A DNA stretch of 38,351 nt, taken from positions 1 to 38,351 of the forward strand of contig NW_003147728.1 in the NCBI RefSeq assembly GCF_000003605.2, in the 5' to 3' direction. Position 1 is the first letter of the stretch. Every line of letters begins with the position of its first letter. The position numbers and the translations under genes were made by a program. The notes under the pieces are model-generated. The model searched no databases. It was given only the letters and a program-made list of their open reading frames with translations, and was not told the DNA's origin. Source of the DNA: Saccoglossus kowalevskii. Taxonomy: Eukaryota; Hemichordata; Enteropneusta; Harrimaniidae. Shown in pieces: positions 12,485 through 25,027 of this stretch.

Positions 12485-13963
12485 TGAGTAGATTATTTAC
12501 ATACTGTAGGATATGAGTAGCTCATTTACATAATGTAGGATATGAGTAGCCCTTTTACATAATGTGCGCTGTGAGTAGATTATTTACATAATGTAGGATA
12601 TGAGTAGATTATTTACATAATGTGCGCTGTGAGTAGATTATTTACATAATGTAGGATATGAGTAGCCCTTTTACATAATGTGCGCTGTGAGTAGATTATT
12701 TACATAATGTAGGATATGAGTAGCTCATTTACATAATGTGCGCTGTGAGTAGATTATTTACATAATGTAGGATATGAGTAGCCCTTTTACATAATGTGCG
12801 CTGTGAGTAGATTATTTACATAACGTAGGATATGAGTAGCTCATTTTCATAATGTGCGCTGTGAGTAGATTATTTACATAATGTAGGATATGAGTATTCC
12901 TTTTACATAATGTGCGCTGTGAGTATCTTATTTACATAATGTAGGATATGAATAGCTCATTTACATAATGTGCGCTGTGAGTATCTTATTTACATGATGT
13001 AGGATATGAGTAGCTCATTTACATAATGTGCGCTGTGAGTAGATTATTTACATAATGTAGGATATAAGTAGCCCTTTTACATAATGTGCGCTGTGAGTAT
13101 CTTATTTATATAATGTAGGATATGAGTAGCTCATTTACATAATGTGCGCTGTGAGTAGCTCATTTACATAATGTGCGCTGTGAGTAGATTATTTACATAA
13201 TGTAGGATATGAGTAGCCCTTTTACATAATGTGCGCTGTGAGTAGATTATTTACATAATGTAGGATATGAGTAGCTCATTTACATAATGTGCGCTGTGAG
13301 TAGATTATTTACATAATGTAGGATATAAGTAGCCCTTTTACATAATGTGCGCTGTGAGTAGATTATTTACATAATGTAGGATATGAGTAGCTCATTTACA
13401 TAATGTGCGCTGTTAGTAGATTATTTACATAATGTAGGATATAAGTAGCCCTTTTACATAATGTGCGCTGTGAGTAGATTATTTACATAATGTAGGATAT
13501 GAGTAGCTCATTTACATAATGTGCGCTGTGAGTAGATTATTTACATAATGTAGGATATAAGTAGCCCTTTTACATAATGTGCGCTGTGAGTAGATTATTT
13601 ACATAATGTAGGATATGAGTAGCTCATTTACATAATGTGCGCTGTGAGTAGATTATTTACATAATGTAGCATATGAGTAGCCCTTTTACATAATGTGCGC
13701 TGTGAGTAGATTATTTACATAATGTGCGCTGTGAGTAGATTATTTACATAATGTAGGATATGAGTAGCTCATTCACATAATGTGCGCTGTGAGTAGATTA
13801 TTTACATAATGTAGGATATGAGCAGCTCATTTACATAATGTGCGCTGTGAGTAGCTTATTTACATAATGTAGCATATGAGTAGCATATTTACATAATGTA
13901 GGATATGAGTAACTCATTTACATAATGTGCGCTGTGAGTATCTTATTTACATAATGTAGGATA

Positions 13964-14021
13964 TGAGCAGCTCATTTTCGTTGTGGGTGACTGATGTGCA
14001 TACATTACATAATGTGCGCTG
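13964..14021 (+). repeat. M element 6 (58-bp form)
   Basis: Long form in its usual cassette. Downstream it shares the ACGATA / TAGCAC monomer pair (14191) with M element 13 (25197). The M-to-marker distance is 227 bp in both, and the offset is 11,006 bp. Confidence 0.92.
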
Positions 14022-14340
14022 TGAGTAGATTATTTACATAATGTAGGATATGAGTAGCTCATTTACATAATGTAGGATATGAGTAGCCCTTTTACATAAT
14101 GTGCGCTGTGAGTAGATTATTTACATAATGTAGGATATGAGTAGATTATTTACATAATGTGCGCTGTGAGTAGATTATTTACATAATGTACGATATGAGT
14201 AGCACTTTTACATAATGTGCGCTGTGAGTAGATTATTTACATAATGTAGGATATGAGTAGCTCATTTACATAATGTGCGCTGTGAGTAGATTATTTACAT
14301 AATGTAGGATATGAGCAGCTCATTTACATAATGTGCGCTG

Positions 14341-14427
14341 TGAGTAGCTTATTTACATAATGTAGCATATGAGTAGCATATTTACATAATGTAGGATATG
14401 AGTAGCTCATTTACATAATGTGCGCTG
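14341..14427 (+). repeat. M cassette fragment without M
   Basis: CTT/AGCATA and GCATA/AGGATA monomers are followed by an ordinary CTC/GCGCTG monomer and then another B monomer. The AACTC, TATCTT and M parts are missing. It lies only about 380 bp after M element 6. Confidence 0.75.
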
Positions 14428-16686
14428 TGAGTAGCTCATTTACATAATGTGCGCTGTGAGTAGATTATTTACATAATGTAGGATATGAGTAGCCTTTTAC
14501 ATAATGTGTGCTGTGAGTAGATTATTTACATAATGTATGTTGTGAGTAGCTCATTTACATAATGTGCACTGTGAGTAGATTATTTACATAATGTAGGATA
14601 TAAGTAGCCCTTTTACATAATGTGCGCTGTGAGTAGCTTATTTACATAATGTAGGATATGAGTAGCCCTTATACATAATGTGCGCTGTGAGTAGATTATT
14701 TACATAATGTAGGATATGAGTAGCCCTTTTGCATAATGTGCGCTGTGAGTAGCTCATTTACATAATGTGCGCTGTGAGTAGATTATTTACATAATGTAGG
14801 ATATGAGTAGCTCTTTTACATAATGTGCGCTGTGAGTAGATTATTTACATAATGCAGGATATGAGTAGGCCTTTTACATAATGTGCGCTGTGAGTAGCTT
14901 ATTTACATAATGTAGGATATGAGTAGCTCATTTACATAATGTGCGCTGTGAGTAGATTATTTACATAATGTAGGATATGAGTAGCCTTTTACATAATGTG
15001 CGCTGTGAGTAGCTTATTTACATAATGTAGCATATGAGTAGCTCATTTACATAATGTGCACTGTGAGTAGCTTATTTGCATAATGTAGGATATGAGTAGC
15101 TTTTTTACATAATGTGCGCTGTGAGTAGATTATTTACATAACGTAGGATATGAGTAGCTCATTTACATAATGTGCGCTGTGAGTAGATTATTTACATAAT
15201 GTAGGATATGAGTATTCCTTTTACATAATGTGCGCTGTGAGTATCTTATTTACATAATGTAGGATATGAATAGCTCATTTACATAATGTGCACTGTGAGT
15301 AGCTTATTTGCATAATGTAGGATATGAGTAGCTCATTTACATAATGTGCGCTGTGAGTAGCTTATTTACATAATGTAGCATATGAGTAGCTCATTTACAT
15401 AATGTAGGATATGAGTAGTTTATTTACATAATATACTTTGTGAGTAGCTCATTTACATAATGTGCACTGTGAGTAGCTTATTTACATAATGTAGCATATG
15501 AGTAGCTCATTTACATAATGTGCGCTGTGAGTAGCTTATTTACATAATGTAGCATATGAGTAGCTCATTTCAATAATGTGCGCTGTGAGTAGCTTATTTA
15601 CATAATGTAGGATATGAGTAGCCTTTTACATAATGTGCGCTGTGAGTAGATTATTTACATAATGTAGGATTTGAGTAGCCCTTTTACATAATGTGCGCTG
15701 TGAGTAGCTTATTTACATAATGTAGCATATGAATAGCTCTTTTACATAATGTGTGCTGTGAGTAGCTTATTTACATAATGTAGGATATGAGTAGCTCATT
15801 TACATAATGCGCGCTGTGATTATCTTATTTATATAATGTAGGATATGAGTAGCTCATTTACATAATGTGCGCTGTGAGTAGCTCATTTACATAATGTGCG
15901 CTGTGAGTAGATTATTTACATAATGTAGCATATGAGTAGCTAATTTACATAATGTGCGCTGTGAGTAGCTTATTTACATAATGTAGCATATGAGTAGCTC
16001 ATTTACATAATGTGCGCTGTGAGTAGCTTATTTACATAATGTAGGATATGAGTAGCTCATTTACATAATGTGCGCTGTGAGTAGATTATTTACATAATGT
16101 AGGATATGAGTATTCCTTTTAAATAATGTGCGCTGTGAGTAGATTATTTACATAATGTAGGATATAAGTAGCCCTTTTACATAATGTGCGCTGTGAGTAT
16201 CTTATTTATATAATGTAGGATATGAGTAGCTCATTTACATAATGTGCGCTGTGAGTAGCTCATTTACATAATGTGCGCTGTGAGTAGATTATTTACATAA
16301 TGTAGGATATGAGTAGCCCTTTTACATAATGTGCGCTGTGAGTAGATTATTTACATAATGTAGGATATGAGTAGCTCATTTACATAATGTGCGCTGTGAG
16401 TAGATTATTTACATAATGTAGGATATAAGTAGCCCTTTTACATAATGTGCGCTGTGAGTAGATTCTTTACATAATGTAGGATATGAGTAGCCCTTTTACA
16501 TAATGTGCGCTGTGAGTAGATTATTTACATAATGTAGGATATGAGCAGCTCATTTACATAATGTGCGCTGTGAGTAGCTTATTTACATAATGTAGCATAT
16601 GAGTAGCATATTTACATAATGTAGGATATGAGTAACTCATTTACATAATGTGCGCTGTGAGTATCTTATTTACATAATGTAGGATA

Positions 16687-16743
16687 TGAGCAGCTCATTT
16701 TCGTTGTGGTGACTGATGTACATACATTACATAATGTGCGCTG
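16687..16743 (+). repeat. M element 7 (57-bp form)
   Basis: Short form with the ACATACTGTAGG monomer following. It lies 4,259 bp after M element 5. The ATTCTTTAC marker (C at 16465) has the same offset from its counterpart at 12206. Confidence 0.9.
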
Positions 16744-17402
16744 TGAGTAGATTATTTACATACTGTAGGATATGAGTAGCTCATTTACATAATGTAGGAT
16801 ATGAGTAGCCCTTTTACATAATGTGCGCTGTGAGTAGATTATTTACATAATGTAGGATATGAGTAGATGATTTACATAATGTGCGCTGTGAGTAGATTAT
16901 TTACATAATGTAGGATATGAGTAGCCCTTTTACATAATGTGCGCTGTGAGTAGATTATTTACATAATGTAGGATATGAGTAGATTATTTACATAATGTGC
17001 GCTGTGAGTAGATTATTTACATAATGTAGGATATGAGTAGCCCTTTTACATAATGTGCGCTGTGAGTAGATTATTTACATAATGTAGGATATGAGTAGCT
17101 CATTTACATAATGTGCGCTGTGAGTAGATTATTTACATAATGTAGGATATGAGTAGCTCATTTACATAATGTAGGATATGAGTAGCCCTTTTACATAATG
17201 TGCGCTGTGAGTAGCTTATTTACATAATGTAGGATATGAGTAGCTCATTTACATAATGCGCGCTGTGAGTATCTTATTTACATAATGTAGGATATGAGTA
17301 GCTCATTTACATAATGTGCGCTGTGAGTAGATTATTTACATAATATAGGATATGAGTAGCTCATTTACATAATGTGCGCTGTGAGTAGCTCATTTACATA
17401 AT

Positions 17403-18503
17403 GTGCGTTGTGAGTAGATTATTTACATAATGTAGGATATGAGTAGCTCTTTTACATAATGTGCGCTGTGAGTAGATTATTTACATAATGTAGGATATGA
17501 GTAGGCCTTTTACATAATGTGCGCTGTGAGTAGCTTATTTACATAATGTAGGACATGAGTAGCTCATTTACATAATGTGCGCTGTGAGTAGATTATTTAC
17601 ATAATGTAGGATATAAGTAGCCCTTTTACATAATGTGCGCTGTGAGTAGCTTATTTACATAATGTAGCATATGAGTAGCTCATTTACATAATGTGCGCTG
17701 TGAGTAGCTTATTTACATAATATAGCATATGAGTAGCTCATTTACATAATGTGCGCTGTGAGTAGCTCATTTACATAATGTGCGTTGTGAGTAGATTATT
17801 TACATAATGTAGGATATGAGTAGCTCTTTTACATAATGTGCGCTGTGAGTAGATTATTTACATAATGTAGGATATGAGTAGGCCTTTTACATAATGTGCG
17901 CTGTGAGTAGCTTATTTACATAATGTAGGATATGAGTAGCTCATTTACATAATGTGCGCTGTGAGTAGATTATTTACATAATGTAGGATATAAGTAGCCT
18001 TTTACATAATGTGCGCTGTGAGTAGCTTATTTACATAATGTAGCATATGAGTAGCTCATTTACATAATGTGCGCTGTGAGTAGCTTATTTACATAATATA
18101 GGATATGAGTAGCTCATTTACATAATGTGCGCTGTGAGTAGCTCATTTACATAATGTGCGTTGTGAGTAGATTATTTACATAATGTAGGATATGAGTAGC
18201 TCTTTTACATAATGTGCGCTGTGAGTAGATTATTTACATAATGTAGGATATGAGTAGGCCTTTTACATAATGTGCGCTGTGAGTAGCTTATTTACATAAT
18301 GTAGGATATGAGTAGCTCATTTACATAATGTGCGCTGTGAGTAGATTATTTACATAATGTAGGATATAAGTAGCCCTTTTACATAATGTGCGCTGTGAGT
18401 AGCTTATTTACATAATGTAGCATATGAGTAGCTCATTTACATAATGTGCGCTGTGAGTAGCTTATTTACATAATATAGCATATGAGTAGCTCATTTACAT
18501 AAT
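17403..18503 (+). repeat. 377-bp (13-monomer) higher-order repeat, about 2.9 copies
   Basis: The GTGCGTTG tail marks each unit start, at 17403, 17780 and 18156. The first spacing is 377 bp (13 x 29); the second is 376 bp because one monomer has the 28-bp TAGCCTTTTAC form. Each unit runs through CTCTTTT, GGCCTTTT, CTT, CTC, ATT, CCC, CTT/AGCATA, CTC, CTT and two consecutive B-type monomers; this B-B step explains the odd number. The third copy departs near 18503. Single copies of the same order occur at 253 and 29919. Confidence 0.88.
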
Positions 18504-19128
18504 GTAGGATATGAGTAGTTTATTTACATAATATACTTTGTGAGTAGCTCATTTACATAATGTGCACTGTGAGTAGCTTATTTACATAATGTAGCATATG
18601 AGTAGCTAATTTACATAATGTGCGCTGTGAGTAGCTTATTTACATAATGTAGCATATGAGTAGCTCATTTACATAATGTGTGCTGTGAGTAGATTATTTA
18701 CATAATATAGGATATGGGTAGCTCATTTACATGATGTGCGCTGTGAGTAGATTATTTACATAATGTAGGATATGAGTAGCTTTTTTACATAATGTGCGCT
18801 GTGAGTAGATTATTTACATAATGTAGCATATGAGTAGCTAATTTACATAATGTGCGCTGTGAGTAGCTTATTTACATAATGTAGCATATGAGTAGCTCAT
18901 TTACATAATGTGCGCTGTGAGTAGCTTATTTACATAATGTAGGATATGAGTAGCTCATCTACATAATGTGCGCAGTGAGTAGATTATTTACATAATATAG
19001 GATATGAGTAGCCCTTTTACATAATGTGTGCTGTGAGTATCTTATTTACATAATGTAGGATATGAGTAGCTCTTTTACATAATGTGCGCTGTGAGTAGAT
19101 TATTTACATAATGTAGGATATGAGTAGC
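18156..19128 (+). repeat. Single-copy counterpart of the 928-bp repeat unit
   Basis: This block matches 29919-30891 at a constant offset of 11,763 bp. Shared markers are GTGCGTTG, the ATATACTTTG monomer, ATGGGTAG with ACATGATG, CTTTTTT and GCGCAG (18970 and 30733). Its first ~613 bp also match 253-865. Here the block is present once; at 30 kb it has become tandem. I infer that this is the unamplified arrangement. Confidence 0.82.
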
Positions 19129-19758
19129 CCTTTTACATAATGTGCGCTGCGAGTAGATTATTTACATAATGTAGGATATGAGTAGCTCATTTACATAATG
19201 TGCGCTGCGAGTAGATTATTTACATAATGTAGGATATGAGTATTCCTTTTACATAATGTGCGCTGTGAGTATCTTATTTACATAATGTAGGATATGAATA
19301 GCTCATTTACATAATGTGCGCTGTGAGTATCTTATTTACATGATGTAGGATATGAGTAGCTCATTTACATAATGTGCGCTGTGAGTAGATTATTTACATA
19401 ATGTAGGATATAAGTAGCCCTTTTACATAATGTGCGCTGTGAGTATCTTATTTATATAATGTAGGATATGAGTAGCTCATTTACATAATGTGCGCTGTGA
19501 GTAGCTCATTTACATAATGTGCGCTGTGAGTAGATTATTTACATAATGTAGGATATGAGTAGCTCATCTACATAATGTGCGCTGTGAGTAGATTATTTAC
19601 ATAATGTAGGATATGAGCAGCTCATTTACATAATGTGCGCTGTGAGTAGCTTATTTACATAATGTAGCATATGAGTAGCATATTTACATAATGTAGGATA
19701 TGAGTAACTCATTTACATAATGTGCGCTGTGAGTATCTTATTTACATAATGTAGGATA

Positions 19759-19816
19759 TGAGCAGCTCATTTTCGTTGTGGGTGACTGATGTGCATACAT
19801 TACATAATGTGCGCTG
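19759..19816 (+). repeat. M element 8 (58-bp form)
   Basis: First of five M elements within 2.7 kb (19.76-22.45 kb), the densest M cluster in the window. The dimer after it has ATAGGATA in place of GTAGGATA. Confidence 0.92.
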
Positions 19817-20135
19817 TGAGTAGATTATTTACATAATGTAGGATATGAGTAGCTCATTTACATAATATAGGATATGAGTAGCCCTTTTACATAATGTGCG
19901 CTGTGAGTAGATTATTTACATAATGTAGGATATGAGTAGCTCATTTACATAATGTGCGCTGTGAGTAGATTATTTACATAATGTAGGATATGAGCAGCTC
20001 ATTTACATAATGTGTGCTGTGAGTAGCTTATTTACATAATGTAGCATATGAGTAGCATATTTACATAATGTAGGATATGAGTAACTCATTTACATAATGT
20101 GCGCTGTGAGTATCTTATTTACATAATGTAGGATA

Positions 20136-20193
20136 TGAGCAGCTCATTTTCGTTGTGGGTGACTGATGTGCATACATTACATAATGTGCGCTG
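20136..20193 (+). repeat. M element 9 (58-bp form)
   Basis: 377 bp (13 monomers) after M element 8. No GACTAGTC follows at 348 bp, because the sequence switches near 20255 into the cassette leading to M element 10. Confidence 0.92.
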
Positions 20194-20482
20194 TGAGTAG
20201 ATTATTTACATAATGTAGGATATGAGTAGCTCATTTACATAACGTAGGATATGAGTAGCCTTTTACATAATGTGCGCTGTGAGTATCTTATTTATATAAT
20301 GTAGGATATGAGTAGCTCATTTACATAATGTGTGCTGTGAGTAGCTCATTTACATAATGTGCGCTGTGAGTAGCTTATTTACATAATGTAGCATATGAGT
20401 AGCATATTTACATAATGTAGGATATGAGTAACTCATTTACATAATGTGCGCTGTGAGTATCTTATTTACATAATGTAGGATA

Positions 20483-20540
20483 TGAGCAGCTCATTTTCGT
20501 TGTGGGTGACTGATGTGCATACATTACATAATGTGCGCTG
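20483..20540 (+). repeat. M element 10 (58-bp form)
   Basis: First M of the 983-bp higher-order repeat. GACTAGTC is at 20831, 348 bp downstream. Confidence 0.92.
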
Positions 20541-21465
20541 TGAGTAGATTATTTACATAATGTAGGATATGAGTAGCTCATTTACATAATGTAGGATATG
20601 AGTAGCCCTTTTACATAATGTGCGCTGTGAGTAGATTATTTACATAATGTAGGATATGAGTAGCTCATTCACATAATGTGCGCTGTGAGTAGATTATTTA
20701 CATAATGTAGGATATGAGTAGCCTTTTACATAATGTGCGCTGTGAGTAGATTATTTACATGATGTAGGATATGAGTAGCTCATTTACATAATGTGCGATG
20801 TGAGTAGATTATTTACATAATATAGGATATGACTAGTCTTTTACATAATGTGCGCTGTGAGTAGATTATTTACATAATGTAGGATATGAGTAGCTCATTT
20901 ACATAATGTGCACTGTGAGTAGATTATTTACATAATGTAGGATATGAGTAGCCTTTTACATAATGTGTGCTGTGAGTATCTTATTTACATAATGTAGGAT
21001 ATGAGTAGCTCTTTTACATAATGTGCGCTGTGAGTAGATTATTTACATAATGTAGGATATGAGTAGCCCTTTTACATAATGTGCGCTGTGAGTAGATTAT
21101 TTACATAATGTAGGATATGAATAGCTCATTTACATAATGTGCGCTGTGAGTATCTCATTTACATGATGTAGGATATGAGTAGCTCATTTACATAATGTGC
21201 GCTGTGAGTAGATTATTTACATAATGTAGGATATAAGTAGCCCTTTTACATAATGTGCGCTGTGAGTTTCTTATTTATATAATGTAGGATATGAGTAGCT
21301 CATTTACATAATGTGTGCTGTGAGTAGCTCATTTACATAATGTGCGCTGTGAGTAGCTTATTTACATAATGTAGCATATGAGTAGCATATTTACATAATG
21401 TAGGATATGAGTAACTCATTTACATAATGTGCGCTGTGAGTATCTTATTTACATAATGTAGGATA

Positions 21466-21523
21466 TGAGCAGCTCATTTTCGTTGTGGGTGACTGATGTG
21501 CATACATTACATAATGTGCGCTG
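21466..21523 (+). repeat. M element 11 (58-bp form)
   Basis: Exactly 983 bp after M element 10. GACTAGTC is at 21814 (348 bp). The TATCTT monomer before its cassette reads TTTCTT near 21268, a difference between the two copies. Confidence 0.92.
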
Positions 21524-22448
21524 TGAGTAGATTATTTACATAATGTAGGATATGAGTAGCTCATTTACATAATGTAGGATATGAGTAGCCCTTTTACATA
21601 ATGTGCGCTGTGAGTAGATTATTTACATAATGTAGGATATGAGTAGCTCATTCACATAATGTGCGCTGTGAGTAGATTATTTACATAATGTAGGATATGA
21701 GTAGCCTTTTACATAATGTGCGCTGTGAGTAGATTATTTACATGATGTAGGATATGAGTAGCTCATTTACATAATGTGCGATGTGAGTAGATTATTTACA
21801 TAATATAGGATATGACTAGTCTTTTACATAATGTGCGCTGTGAGTAGATTATTTACATAATGTAGGATATGAGTAGCTCATTTACATAATGTGCACTGTG
21901 AGTAGATTATTTACATAATGTAGGATATGAGTAGCCTTTTACATAATGTGTGCTGTGAGTATCTTATTTACATAATGTAGGATATGAGTAGCTCTTTTAC
22001 ATAATGTGCGCTGTGAGTAGATTATTTACATAATGTAGGATATGAGTAGCCCTTTTACATAATGTGCGCTGTGAGTAGATTATTTACATAATGTAGGATA
22101 TGAATAGCTCATTTACATAATGTGCGCTGTGAGTATCTCATTTACATGATGTAGGATATGAGTAGCTCATTTACATAATGTGCGCTGTGAGTAGATTATT
22201 TACATAATGTAGGATATAAGTAGCCCTTTTACATAATGTGCGCTGTGAGTATCTTATTTATATAATGTAGGATATGAGTAGCTCATTTACATAATGTGTG
22301 CTGTGAGTAGCTCATTTACATAATGTGCGCTGTGAGTAGCTTATTTACATAATGTAGCATATGAGTAGCATATTTACATAATGTAGGATATGAGTAACTC
22401 ATTTACATAATGTGCGCTGTGAGTATCTTATTTACATAATGTAGGATA

Positions 22449-22506
22449 TGAGCAGCTCATTTTCGTTGTGGGTGACTGATGTGCATACATTACATAATGT
22501 GCGCTG
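22449..22506 (+). repeat. M element 12 (58-bp form)
   Basis: Exactly 983 bp after M element 11. It starts the partial third copy of the 983-bp repeat, whose match ends near 22687, before GACTAGTC would occur. Confidence 0.92.
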
Positions 22507-24969
22507 TGAGTAGATTATTTACATAATGTAGGATATGAGTAGCTCATTTACATAATGTAGGATATGAGTAGCCCTTTTACATAATGTGCGCTGTGAGTAG
22601 ATTATTTACATAATGTAGGATATGAGTAGCTCATTCACATAATGTGCGCTGTGAGTAGATTATTTACATAATGTAGGATATGAGTAGCTCATTTACATAA
22701 TGTGCGCTGTGAGTAGATTATTTACATAATGTAGGATATGAGTAGCCTTTTACATAATGTGCGCTGTGAGTAGCTTATTTACATAATGTAGCATATGAGT
22801 AGCTCATTTACATAATGTGCACTGTGAGTAGCTTATTTGCATAATGTAGGATATGAGTAGCTTTTTTACATAATGTGCGCTGTGAGTAGATTATTTACAT
22901 AACGTAGGATATGAGTAGCTCATTTACATAATGTGCGCTGTGAGTAGATTATTTACATAATGTAGGATATGAGTATTCCTTTTACATAATGTGCGCTGTG
23001 AGTATCTTATTTACATAATGTAGGATATGAATAGCTCATTTACATAATGTGCGCTGTGAGTATCTTATTTACATGATGTAGGATATGAGTAGCTCATTTA
23101 CATAATGTGCGCTGTGAGTAGATTATTTACATAATGTAGGATATAAGTAGCCCTTTTACATAATGTGCGCTGTGAGTATCTTATTTATATAATGTAGGAT
23201 ATGAGTAGCTCATTTACATAATGTGCGCTGTGAGTAGCTCATTTACATAATGTGCGCTGTGAGTAGATTATTTACATAATGTAGGATATGAGTAGCCCTT
23301 TTACATAATGTGCGCTGTGAGTAGATTATTTACATAATGTAGGATATGAGTAGCTCATTTACATAATGTGCGCTGTGAGTAGATTATTTACATAATGTAG
23401 GATATAAGTAGCCCTTTTACATAATGTGCGCTGTGAGTAGATTATTTACATAATGTAGGATATGAGTAGCCCTTTTACATAATGTGCGCTGTGAGTAGAT
23501 TATTTACATAATGTAGGATATGAGTAGCTCATTCACATAATGTGCGCTGTGAGTAGATTATTTACATAATGTAGGATATGAGTAGCCTTTTACATAATGT
23601 GCGCTGTGAGTAGATTATTTACATGATGTAGGATATGAGTAGCTCATTTACATAATGTGCGATGTGAGTAGATTATTTACATAATGTAGGATATGAGTAG
23701 CTCATTTACATAATGTGCGCTGTGAGTATCTTATTTACATAATATAGGATATGAGTAGCTCATTCACATAATGTGCGCTGTGAGTAGATTATTTACATAA
23801 TGTAGGATATGAGTAGCTCTTTTACATAATGTGCGCTGTGAGTAGCTTATTTACATAATGTAGCATATGAATAGCTCATTTACATAATGTAGGATATGAG
23901 TAGTTTATTTACATAATATACTTTGTGAGTAGCTCATTTACATAATGTGCACTGTGAGTAGCTTATTTACATAATGTAGCATATGAGTAGCTAATTTACA
24001 TAATGTGCGCTGTGAGTAGCTTATTTACATAATGTAGCATATGAGTAGCTCATTTACATAATGTGCGCTGTGAGTAGCTTATTTACATAATGTAGGATAT
24101 GAGTAGCTCATCTACATAATGTGCGCTGTGAGTAGATTATTTACATAATATAGGATATGAGTAGCCCTTTTACATAATGTGTGCTGTGAGTATCTTATTT
24201 ACATAATGTAGGATATGAGTAGCTCTTTTACATAATGTGCGCTGTGAGTAGATTATTTACATAATGTAGGATATGAGTAGCCCTTTTACATAATGTGCGC
24301 TGCGAGTAGATTATTTACATAATGTAGGATATGAGTAGCTCATTTACATAATGTGCGCTGCGAGTAGATTATTTACATAATGTAGGATATGAGTATTCCT
24401 TTTACATAATGTGCGCTGTGAGTATCTTATTTACATAATGTAGGATATGAATAGCTCATTTACATAATGTGCGCTGTGAGTATCTTATTTACATGATGTA
24501 GGATATGAGTAGCTCATTTACATAATGTGCGCTGTGAGTAGATTATTTACATAATGTAGGATATAAGTAGCCCTTTTACATAATGTGCGCTGTGAGTATC
24601 TTATTTATATAATGTAGGATATGAGTAGCTCATTTACATAATGTGCGCTGTGAGTAGCTCATTTACATAATGTGCGCTGTGAGTAGATTATTTACATAAT
24701 GTAGGATATAAGTAGCCCTTTTACATAATGTGCGCTGTGAGTAGATTATTTACATAATGTAGGATATGAGTAGCTCATTTACATAATGTGCGCTGTGAGT
24801 AGATTATTTACATAATGTAGGATATGAGCAGCTCATTTACATAATGTGCGCTGTGAGTAGCTTATTTACATAATGTAGCATATGAGTAGCATATTTACAT
24901 AATGTAGGATATGAGTAACTCATTTACATAATGTGCGCTGTGAGTATCTTATTTACATAATGTAGGATA

Positions 24970-25027
24970 TGAGCAGCTCATTTTCGTTGTGGGTGACTGA
25001 TGTGCATACATTACATAATGTGCGCTG
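24970..25027 (+). repeat. M element 13 (58-bp form)
   Basis: In the 23.3-25.1 kb block that recurs at 32.3-34.0 kb. It has one extra 58-bp dimer upstream (ending in the TGAGCAGCTC monomer) compared with M element 15. Confidence 0.92.

Larger units (their letters stand above)
20262..22687 (+). repeat. 983-bp higher-order repeat, about 2.5 copies
   Basis: M elements at 20483, 21466 and 22449 are spaced exactly 983 bp apart, as are GACTAGTC markers at 20831 and 21814. 983 bp is 34 monomers minus three bases. The copies look nearly identical; one difference seen is GTTTCTTATT (first copy, near 21268) versus GTATCTTATT (second). The unit also occurs once at 8375-9355, and GACTAGTC at 7968 and 8951 is again 983 bp apart. 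Such exact periodicity indicates recent tandem duplication. Confidence 0.9.
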
